The notes under the pieces were generated by a model. The model worked only from the letters and a program-made list of their open reading frames with translations. It made no database searches and was not told where the DNA came from. A program made the position numbers and the translations under genes. This document shows positions 1 through 5,457 of a DNA stretch of 5,457 nucleotides, one piece after another. Numbering within the stretch: the first letter of the stretch is position 1; the number at the start of each line of letters is the position of its first letter. Source of the DNA: JAWLGW01 sp964569055 (lineage in GTDB: Bacteria; Planctomycetota; J058); the NCBI GenBank assembly GCA_964569055.1, contig CAZMSZ010000468.1, positions 1 through 5,457 on the forward strand, read 5' to 3'.

Positions 1-34
1 GTTGTGGGGGACCGTTCGGGAGGCGCGCGGAGCC

Positions 35-202
35 GGAGTCGGAATCGGAGTCGGACTCGGAGTCGGACTCGGAGTCGGACTCGGAATCGGAATCGGAGTC
101 GGAATCGGACTCGGAATCGGAGTCGGAATCGGAGTCGGAGTCGGAGTCGGAGTCGGAGTCGGAGTCGGAGTCGGAGTCGGAGTCGGAATCGGAGTCGGGG
201 TC
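35..202. repeat. Hexanucleotide tandem array, 28 units of GGNNTC (27 are GGANTC)
   Basis: Twenty-eight 6-bp units run head to tail without a break. Reading the fourth base of each unit gives GAGCGCGC, then AAGACAGA, then nine G in a row (131-184), then A and G. The last unit (197-202) is GGGGTC and a decayed GGAACC follows. In total the variable base is G 16 times, A 7 times, C 4 times and never T on this strand. Each of the 27 units therefore contains a GANTC site. All six reading frames through the array are open and give dipeptide repeats (Ser-Glu/Asp, Arg-Ser/Asn/Thr and Gly-Val/Ile/Leu on plus; Asp/Glu-Ser, Thr/Ile/Ser-Pro and Leu/Phe/Val-Arg on minus). I see no start codon with a ribosome site that would make any of them a gene. 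It lies just past the 3' end of the phosphoesterase gene. Origin by replication slippage is the simplest reading. Confidence 0.97.
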
Positions 203-222
203 GGAACCCCGAGCCGGCTGCG

Positions 223-1005
223 CTACGCCTCGCCCGGCCCCTCCTCGCGTTCGCTCATTCGGCGCATCAGCGCCTCGATCGCCGGGGTCTTGTCGAGCGA
301 GCGCAGCTCGAGCGTGTTGGCCGCGAGGTCGAGCACCGCGTAGGTGGCGCGCTCGGGGCACATGCCGCGGCGGCCGGTCGGGCGCGCGAGCGAGCCAGTG
401 TCGACCACGTAGCGAGCGCCCGCCTCGCGGCGGATCAGGAGCGGGTCCGTGGCGCGTGGGTCGAGCCGGCGCGCGGTCGGCTTGCGGCCGCGCCGGAGCG
501 TGTAGATCGAGGGGCGGTGGGAGTGGCCGCAGAACGTGACGTCGGCGTCCTCGATGTCGGCCAGCCGCTCGGCGTTGTCGCGGTTCACGTAGGCCCAGCC
601 CGGCAGGCAGTGGACCACCCGCAGCCGCAGGCGCGGCGCGGCCTCCGCCTCGATCGCGATCCGGTCGGGGAGGGCGCGGATCCAGGCCGTCGCCTCGGGG
701 GTCAGCTCGTTGGGGAGGCCCGACGCGCCCAGGAACAGCCGCCCCTCCTCGGCGCTCCACGCCTCATGGTTGCCGAGGACGCTCGGGATGTTCCGCTCCG
801 CCAGCACCGCGCAGAAATAGGAGGAGGTCGCGCCGTCGGCGTAGCCGATGTTGTCGCCCGCCGAGACGAAGGCGGTGGTGGGCCCGGCCTCGCGCTCGAG
901 CACCTCGTCCAGCGCGATCAGGTCGCCGTGGGGGTCGCCGAGCACCACCAGCCGGGTGGTGCCGGCCGGGAGTCGGAGCGAGAGGGTCTTCGCGCGCTCG
1001 GTCAC
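223..1005 (-). CDS. Calcineurin-like metallophosphoesterase (Metallophos_2 type)
   Basis: A complete 260-residue protein of the calcineurin-like phosphoesterase superfamily, whose members hydrolyse phosphomono- or diesters with two metal ions. The whole motif set is visible in order: GDPHGD at 23-28 (D24 and H26 as metal ligands), GDN at 50-52 (D51), GNHE at 78-81 (N79, H80), H132 in the VVHC stretch, and GHSHRP at 160-165 (H161, H163). A D-T-G-S strand at 202-205 and a Y-A-V-L-D strand near 222-226 match the end of the compact family fold (YfcE/MJ0936-like). No signal peptide or membrane segment is seen, so it should be cytoplasmic. The GTG at 1005 is the only start codon in this frame between the upstream in-frame stop (1084-1086) and motif I, but it has no clear ribosome site. 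An ATG at 1013 is out of frame and stops after three codons. The gene is divergent from the next one. The substrate cannot be told from the sequence; protein phosphatase, nucleotidase and phosphodiesterase are all possible. Confidence 0.93.
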   Translation of the reverse strand: MTERAKTLSLRLPAGTTRLVVLGDPHGDLIALDEVLEREAGPTTAFVSAGDNIGYADGATSSYFCAVLAERNIPSVLGNHEAWSAEEGRLFLGASGLPNELTPEATAWIRALPDRIAIEAEAAPRLRLRVVHCLPGWAYVNRDNAERLADIEDADVTFCGHSHRPSIYTLRRGRKPTARRLDPRATDPLLIRREAGARYVVDTGSLARPTGRRGMCPERATYAVLDLAANTLELRSLDKTPAIEALMRRMSEREEGPGEA

Positions 1006-1043
1006 CCGCTCATTGTGCCTGGCGGCGCGCTCTCGGTGAGCCG

Positions 1044-1068
1044 GGGCGTCCGGGACAGGGCGACGCCC
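1044..1068. promoter_or_regulatory. Inverted repeat GGGCGTC / GACGCCC
   Basis: Two perfect 7-bp arms, GGGCGTC at 1044-1050 and GACGCCC at 1062-1068, enclose an 11-base loop. There is no T-run after it on either strand, so it is not a typical intrinsic terminator. It could be an operator for the divergent promoters or an RNA hairpin. In DNA this rich in G and C, such arms also occur by chance. Confidence 0.3.
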
Positions 1069-1075
1069 GCCGGCC

Positions 1076-1100
1076 CGGGCCCGCTACATGTGCGGGCTCG
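1076..1100. promoter_or_regulatory. Hairpin upstream of the toroid gene
   Basis: A 9-bp stem (1076-1084 with 1092-1100, including one G-T pair) closes a 7-base loop, TACATGT. It ends 28 bases before the GTG at 1129 and 19 bases before the putative ribosome site. If transcription starts upstream of it, it would form in the leader of the plus-strand operon; otherwise it is a possible DNA-binding palindrome. No T-tract follows, so a terminator is unlikely. Function is inferred only from position and symmetry. Confidence 0.35.
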
Positions 1101-1128
1101 ACCTCGCTAAACTCCTCGCGGAGGGGTC

Positions 1129-3936
1129 GTGCGCCGGACGTCGCCGCTGCTCGCGCTCGTCGCGCTCCTCGCCGCGCCCGCGGCGGCGGAGGAGGAGGCG
1201 GCGCGCTGGAAGATCGCGGCCGGGACGCGGCTGCGCTACGACCTCGAGGCGCCGCCCGCGCCGACCGGCGCGCCGAGCGTGCGACCGCTGCTGCTGCTCG
1301 GCCCCGCCAGCTTCGAGGCCGGGCGCATTCCCGCCTTCTCGGTCGGCGACGCGGGCGACCTCCTGTGGTACTTCGCGCTGGCCTTGCCCGAGGGCGCGGG
1401 CGAGGAGGGCGAGGTCTCCGAGCGGTTCGCGGTGCACGGTGGGGCGCTCACGGCCAAGGGGAAGTGGGCGCGCAAGCGGCGCGGGGGCAAGCTCAACCTG
1501 CAGTGGACGCTCGAGCTGGCCTCGACGGTGAAGGACGACCCGCTGAAGGCCGCTGGCGGCGCCCGGCTCCTGGTGGCGAGCGCGTTCGACCTCAAGAAGG
1601 GCGTGCTGCGCGAGGCGCGCCTCCAGCTCGGGGTCGGCGGCGCGCCCCCCTGGACGGCGCGCGTGGCGCCCGGGCAGCTGTTGGACATCGCGGGGCGCGG
1701 GCTGCACGCGGAGGTCGACGCCGCGATCGAGCGCGGCGCGCGCTGGCTGTATCAGGCGACCAAGCGGCGGGTCGCCGCCTACAAGGCCCTCGCGCCGGCG
1801 CAGGCGCTCGGCCGCGTGGCGCTGCCGACCTTCGCCCTGCTGCGCTCGGGGACCCCGCTCGAGGACGTGGCGCCGTTCTACGCCTGGATGGAGCAGCAGG
1901 AGCTGCGCGAGACCTACTCGGTCTCGCTGTGGATCATGGCGCTCGAGGCGCGCTCGGTGGAGCGCCAGCGCGTGGCGCCCGCGGAGGGGACGCGCAGCGT
2001 GGCGCGGTTCCGCCGCGGGGCCGTGGCGCCGCGCCACCGCGAGCAGATCGCCCAGGCGGTGGCCTGGCTGCTCGCCGCGACCAAGGACGGCTGGTGGGAC
2101 TACACGGCCGAGGCCGGGCGCGGCGATCGGTCGAACAGCCAGTTCGCGGCCCTCGCGCTCCACTCCGCGGCCGCGAGCGGGGTCGAGGTCCCGCGCGCGG
2201 TGTGGGAGGCGGTGCTGAAGGAGGCGCTCGCGCACCAGGAGCGCGGCGGCCCGACCGTCTCGGGGCTGGCGCGCAGCGTGTTCACCGCCAGCTCGCCCCT
2301 CGCCGAGGAGGGCGCGACGGGCGGGGGCGAGGCGGCGGACGGCACCCGCGTGCGCCCGGGCGCCGCGGGCGAGACGGCCGCCGCCCCCCGCGCGCGCGGC
2401 TGGGCGTATCCGCAGGCGAGCCGCGCGGCCGACGGGTCCGCCTACGGCTCCATGACCGCGGCCGGCGTCTCGACGGTGGCGGTCGCGAGCGAGGCGCTGC
2501 GCGCGGGCGGCACGGGCGCCGGCCCGCGCGGCGCGACCGACGCGCTGCGCGACGGGCTGGCCTGGCTGCTCCACTGGTTCGACCCGGCCGCCAACCCCGG
2601 CCGCGGTCAGGCCCACTACTACTACTTCCTCTACAGCCTCGAGAAGGCGCTCGACACCGCCGGCGTCGACCGCCTCGGCGAGCGTGAGTGGTACCGCGAG
2701 GTCGCGGCCGAGCTCCTGGCGCGTCAGAGCAAGGACGGGAGCTGGGGCGGGATCGAGAACACCGCCCTGGCGCTGCTCGTGCTGAACCGCGCCACGTTGC
2801 CCGCCCGGCTCGAGATCGAGGCGATCGGGCCGGTCGCGACCGGCGAGGGCGCGGCCGACGCCTGGGACCAGGTCGCGCTGGAAGGGGTCGGGCGGCTCGG
2901 GGCGCGAGCGCTCCTGCGCGCCATGGCGGCCGACCCCGCCGAGGCGGCCCGTCGGCTCGACCTGGCGCGGCGCGCGCTCGAGGCGCTCCTCCCCGAGCAG
3001 CGCCCGCGGCTGGCGCCGGCGCTCGCCGAGCTGCTCGCGAGCGAGCACAAGGCGTCCCGGCGCTGGGCCGCGCGGACCTGCGAGGAGCTGACCGGCAGCG
3101 ACGACCCGGCGGCGGTGCGGGCGTTCGGCGCGCGCTACGAGCGGCTGGTCGCCGCGCAGGAGTCGGGGCACCCGGGCGCGATCCCGGCGGTGCGCGAGGC
3201 GCTGGCCGACCCGCGCGCGCCGCGCAGCCTCAAGCGTCAGGCGCTGCTCACGGCCGGGCGCCTGGTGGCCGTCGAGGCGATCCCCGAGGTGCTCGAGCAG
3301 CTCCTCGATGGCGAGCTCGAGCAGCGGCAGGTCGCGATCGGGACGCTGATCGGCCTGGCCGGCAGCAAGGTGCGCCCGTTCGACGCCGACGGGTCGGCGG
3401 CCGAGCGCGAGCGGCAGGTCGCGGCGTGGCGCGCCTGGTGGCGCGAGGACGGCGGGGCGCGGGTGGGGGAGGTGCTGCTCCGGCGCGCGGTGGCCGACCT
3501 CGGCCGGCCCGACCGGGCGGCGCAGGGCGCGGAGGTCGTGCGGGCGCGGAGGAGCGAGGCCTTGCGCCCGCTGGTCGACGGCCTGCGCGACGAGGCCACC
3601 CGGGCGGGAGCGCACGCGCTGCTGGTGGAGCTGACCGGAGCGAAGCACCCGCCGAAGGTCGAGCCGTGGCTCGCGTGGCTGGAGCGCCCGGGCGAACGGC
3701 TCGCGCCGCGCGGCGACCCGGCGGCCACGCCCGCGACGGGCGAGCCGGCGGAGCCCGAGGCCGTGGCGGCCGCGCCCGAGCCCCGACCCGCGCCGCCGGC
3801 CTCCAGCGAGCCCGATCCGCTCGCCGCGCCGGCCCCTGCCGAGGACGAGGCGCCCACGGCGGCGGGCGAGCCCGCCTCCGCCAAGCCGCCGGCGCGAGCC
3901 GGCTGGGGCCTCGTGCCGCGGCCCTCGCAGCGGTAG
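1129..3936 (+). CDS. Exported alpha/alpha-toroid (prenyltransferase/squalene-cyclase-like) and HEAT-repeat protein
   Basis: A complete 935-residue protein. Residues 1-20 are a clear Sec signal peptide: two Arg, a Leu/Ala core, then AAA before E21. Residues 21-197 are beta-rich and unassigned. Residues 198-557 resemble the prenyltransferase/squalene-oxidase repeat toroid common in planctomycetes: KDGWWDY (319-325), SNSQFAALAL (335-344), a GSMTAAG segment from 440, AHYYYFLYSLE (495-505), and a QW motif QSKDGSW (533-539) followed by NTALALLVLNRAT. I see no DxDD motif, so terpene cyclase activity is not supported; a scaffold or binding role is more likely. Residues 590-775 look like HEAT-type helical repeats ending in WRAWWRED (767-774), and a further helical stretch reaches EPWLAWLE (845-852). 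Residues 863-935 are a Pro/Ala/Glu-rich tail. GTG is the start because the first in-frame ATG is at residue 254. The next gene starts 4 bases after the stop, so the two are probably co-transcribed. The exact function is unknown. Confidence 0.9.
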   Translation: MRRTSPLLALVALLAAPAAAEEEAARWKIAAGTRLRYDLEAPPAPTGAPSVRPLLLLGPASFEAGRIPAFSVGDAGDLLWYFALALPEGAGEEGEVSERFAVHGGALTAKGKWARKRRGGKLNLQWTLELASTVKDDPLKAAGGARLLVASAFDLKKGVLREARLQLGVGGAPPWTARVAPGQLLDIAGRGLHAEVDAAIERGARWLYQATKRRVAAYKALAPAQALGRVALPTFALLRSGTPLEDVAPFYAWMEQQELRETYSVSLWIMALEARSVERQRVAPAEGTRSVARFRRGAVAPRHREQIAQAVAWLLAATKDGWWDYTAEAGRGDRSNSQFAALALHSAAASGVEVPRAVWEAVLKEALAHQERGGPTVSGLARSVFTASSPLAEEGATGGGEAADGTRVRPGAAGETAAAPRARGWAYPQASRAADGSAYGSMTAAGVSTVAVASEALRAGGTGAGPRGATDALRDGLAWLLHWFDPAANPGRGQAHYYYFLYSLEKALDTAGVDRLGEREWYREVAAELLARQSKDGSWGGIENTALALLVLNRATLPARLEIEAIGPVATGEGAADAWDQVALEGVGRLGARALLRAMAADPAEAARRLDLARRALEALLPEQRPRLAPALAELLASEHKASRRWAARTCEELTGSDDPAAVRAFGARYERLVAAQESGHPGAIPAVREALADPRAPRSLKRQALLTAGRLVAVEAIPEVLEQLLDGELEQRQVAIGTLIGLAGSKVRPFDADGSAAERERQVAAWRAWWREDGGARVGEVLLRRAVADLGRPDRAAQGAEVVRARRSEALRPLVDGLRDEATRAGAHALLVELTGAKHPPKVEPWLAWLERPGERLAPRGDPAATPATGEPAEPEAVAAAPEPRPAPPASSEPDPLAAPAPAEDEAPTAAGEPASAKPPARAGWGLVPRPSQR

Positions 3937-3940
3937 CGTC

Positions 3941-5457
3941 ATGGCGGGGCGGGTCGGTCCATACGAGGTGCTGGGGGAGGTCGAGCGCGGCCCCGGCTAC
4001 GCGCTGTACCGCGCCAACCACGTCGAGCTCGGCCGCCCCGTGCTAGTCAAGGTCCTGCAGGCGGGCGCCGCCGCGCCCCCCGCCGCCCGCGCGCGGTTCG
4101 CCGAGGAGGCCCGCCGGCTGGTGGCGCTCACGCACCCCAACCTGCAGCCGGTGCTCGCGGTCGGCGAGGCGCAGGGCGTGCCGTATCTGGCGCTGGGCGC
4201 GCTCGAGGCGCAGCGCATGAGCGCCCTCCTGGCGCAGCGCAGCGAGCCGCTCGGCGTGGAGGTGGCAGTCAAGCTCGCGCTGCAGCTCGCGCACGCCGTG
4301 CAGGCCGTCCACGCGGCCGGCCTGCTCCACCGCGACGTGTGCCCGGCGAGCGTGCTCATGACCTCGCAGGGCGCGCCGGTGCTCACCGACTTCGCGCTGA
4401 GCAAGGAGCTCGGGCTGGGCGCGCCCTGGAGCGGGACGGCCGGCTACGCGGCGCCCGAGCAGGTCCTCGGGCGCGCCGACCTCGTGGGCCCGGCGACCGA
4501 CGTCTACGGCCTCGGCACCGTGCTGTTCGCGCTGCTCCTGGGGCGGCCGCCGTTCGTCGACCCCTCGCCCGAGCAGCTCCGCGCGAGGGTCGCGGGCGAG
4601 CCGCCCGCCGCCCCGCGCGCCCTGCGTCCCGACCTGCCGCCCGCCCTCGAGGCCGTGTGCCTGCGGGCCCTCGCCAAGGAGCCCGCCGCGCGCTTCGCCA
4701 GCGCCCAGGCGTTCGGGCAGGCGCTGGCGGCCGCGCTCCAGCCGGCCGCGCCCGCCGCCCGGCTCGAGCTGGCGCCGCGGCCCGACGCAGAGGACGTGAG
4801 CGCGGGCGCGCCGCGCGAGGAGGAGGACGACGTCGAGCCCGAGCCGGGATCCTCCCGACCCGCGGCGGACCGCGCGCCGGGAGGATCGCGCGCGCCGCTG
4901 CTGGCCGGCGCCGCGCTCGCGCTGGTGGTGGTCGTCGCAGGCGCGCTGGCGCTGATCGCGGGCGGCGGCGCGGGGGACGAGCCGACGCCGCGGGTCGCCG
5001 ACCCGACGGCGACCCGAGCGGACGACGACGCTTCGACGGCGGACGAGCGCGGCGGCGACGAGGCGCCGGCGACGAGCAGGCCCCCGAGTGAGCTCGACCG
5101 TCAGCTCGCCGCGGGCCAGCTCGAGGAGGGGCTATCGCGCCTGGCGCGTGGCGACGCCGACGAGGCGCTGCGCGCGTTCGACAGCGCCCTCGAGCTCGAC
5201 CCCGAGCTGGCCCGCGCGTACCACGAGCGCGGCAACGCGCGCTACCTCCTGGGCGAGTACGCCGCCGCGGTGGCCGACTACACCGCCGCCCTCGCGCGCG
5301 CCCCCGAGGCCCCCGAGCCGTACCACAACCGCGGCGCCGCCCACGAGTCGCTCGGCCACATGGCGGAGGCGATCGCCGACTACCGCCGCTTCCTCGAGCT
5401 CTGCCCCGAGCACGCCGAGGCGCCGGGCGTCCGCGCCGACCTGGAGCGGCTCGCGCA
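3941..5457 (+). CDS. Membrane-anchored Hanks-type Ser/Thr kinase-like protein with TPR domain, 3' end outside window
   Basis: Open from ATG at 3941 to the right edge (505 codons plus two bases, no stop). Residues 8-268 form a protein kinase domain: beta-3 lysine K37, helix-C glutamate E56, HRD at 130-132, D150 of the DFG position, GTAGYAAPE at 165-173, and TDVYGLG with D187. It departs from consensus at several sites. The Gly-rich loop is ERGPGYALY (15-23), the catalytic loop is HRDVCPAS (130-137), so the usual Lys is C134 and the Mg-binding Asn is S137, and DFG is DFA (150-152). The loop from DFA to APE is short. An acidic, Pro-rich linker leads to one membrane helix at 320-340, another low-complexity linker to about 385, then three 34-residue TPRs (390-423, 424-457, 458-491). 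The kinase should be cytoplasmic and the TPRs outside. No ribosome site is visible, and the 4-base gap to the previous stop suggests translational coupling. Active kinase or pseudokinase cannot be settled here. Confidence 0.93.
   Translation, partial: MAGRVGPYEVLGEVERGPGYALYRANHVELGRPVLVKVLQAGAAAPPAARARFAEEARRLVALTHPNLQPVLAVGEAQGVPYLALGALEAQRMSALLAQRSEPLGVEVAVKLALQLAHAVQAVHAAGLLHRDVCPASVLMTSQGAPVLTDFALSKELGLGAPWSGTAGYAAPEQVLGRADLVGPATDVYGLGTVLFALLLGRPPFVDPSPEQLRARVAGEPPAAPRALRPDLPPALEAVCLRALAKEPAARFASAQAFGQALAAALQPAAPAARLELAPRPDAEDVSAGAPREEEDDVEPEPGSSRPAADRAPGGSRAPLLAGAALALVVVVAGALALIAGGGAGDEPTPRVADPTATRADDDASTADERGGDEAPATSRPPSELDRQLAAGQLEEGLSRLARGDADEALRAFDSALELDPELARAYHERGNARYLLGEYAAAVADYTAALARAPEAPEPYHNRGAAHESLGHMAEAIADYRRFLELCPEHAEAPGVRADLERLA

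Larger units (their letters stand above)
1006..1128. promoter_or_regulatory. Divergent intergenic region between phosphoesterase and toroid gene
   Basis: These 123 bases separate two genes that point away from each other, so promoters for both should lie here or just inside the genes. No strong consensus promoter is visible. The most AT-rich spot towards the plus-strand gene is TAAACT at 1108-1113, which matches 4 of 6 positions of a -10 box but has no convincing -35 partner. For the plus gene, GGAGG at 1120-1124 lies 4 bases before the GTG at 1129 and is a plausible, slightly close ribosome site. It supports that start, as does an in-frame TAA at 1108-1110 that rules out anything longer. Two GC-rich inverted repeats lie in the middle and are listed separately. 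Confidence 0.5.

Noticed and set aside
35..202. CRISPR array
   Set aside because: Units are 6 bp with no spacers and no cas genes nearby; it is a simple tandem repeat.
2..343. Gly-Val/Gly-Ile repeat protein starting at TTG near the left edge
   Set aside because: It is only the hexamer array read in one frame, runs antisense into the phosphoesterase gene, and has no ribosome site.
970..979. Copy of the array motif (GAGTCGGAG) near the start of the phosphoesterase gene
   Set aside because: One short match within coding sequence, expected by chance and explained by the codons of the N-terminus.
1076..1100. Intrinsic terminator
   Set aside because: The hairpin is not followed by a T-run on either strand and lies between divergent genes, where no terminator is needed.
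1088..1531. Small ORF starting at ATG 1088, inside the leader hairpin
   Set aside because: No ribosome site, Arg/Ser-rich product without motifs, and it overlaps the signal-peptide start of the toroid gene out of frame.
1365..2687. Other long plus-strand frames inside the toroid gene (also 2688-4046 and 4-1110)
   Set aside because: They give Arg/Gly/Ala-rich low-complexity products with no motifs and lie over well-supported genes in another frame.
1084..3942. Long open frame on the minus strand opposite the toroid gene (952 residues)
   Set aside because: Its translation is Arg/Ala/Gly-rich with no recognisable domain, while the plus frame has a signal peptide, toroid and HEAT motifs. Extreme GC content removes stops from antisense frames.
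4339..5091. Plus-strand frame inside the kinase gene
   Set aside because: Arg/Ala-rich shadow; the kinase frame carries the motif series, membrane helix and TPRs over the same bases.

Overview
This is a very GC-rich window, roughly three-quarters G+C, with third codon positions that are almost all G or C. It holds one array of short tandem repeats and three protein genes. The mix of genes points to a high-GC member of the Planctomycetota: an exported alpha/alpha-toroid plus HEAT protein with the W-x-x-W-W signature, and a Hanks-type kinase with a C-terminal TPR domain and wording such as GPATDVYGLG. A myxobacterium is the main alternative. This assignment comes from family resemblance only; there is no rRNA or marker gene here.

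Layout from left to right. Positions 35-202 are 28 head-to-tail copies of a 6-bp unit, 27 of them GGANTC, so a GANTC site recurs every 6 bp. Positions 223-1005 (minus strand) encode a complete calcineurin-like metallophosphoesterase. Positions 1006-1128 are the divergent promoter region, with two GC-rich inverted repeats. Positions 1129-3936 (plus strand) encode a 935-residue exported protein: signal peptide, beta-rich N-terminal part, prenyltransferase/squalene-cyclase-like toroid, HEAT-like repeats and a Pro/Ala/Glu tail. Four bases later, at 3941, starts a membrane-anchored Ser/Thr kinase-like protein that runs off the right edge: kinase domain, one membrane segment, then at least three TPRs.

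The two plus-strand genes look like one operon. One product is exported. The other spans the membrane with its TPR domain predicted on the same outer side as the exported protein. A reasonable hypothesis is that the exported solenoid protein and the TPR sensor contact each other outside the cytoplasm. The kinase domain departs from consensus at the Gly-rich loop, the catalytic-loop Lys and Asn and the DFG glycine, so it may be weak or a pseudokinase. The phosphoesterase is transcribed away from this pair and its link to it is unproven.
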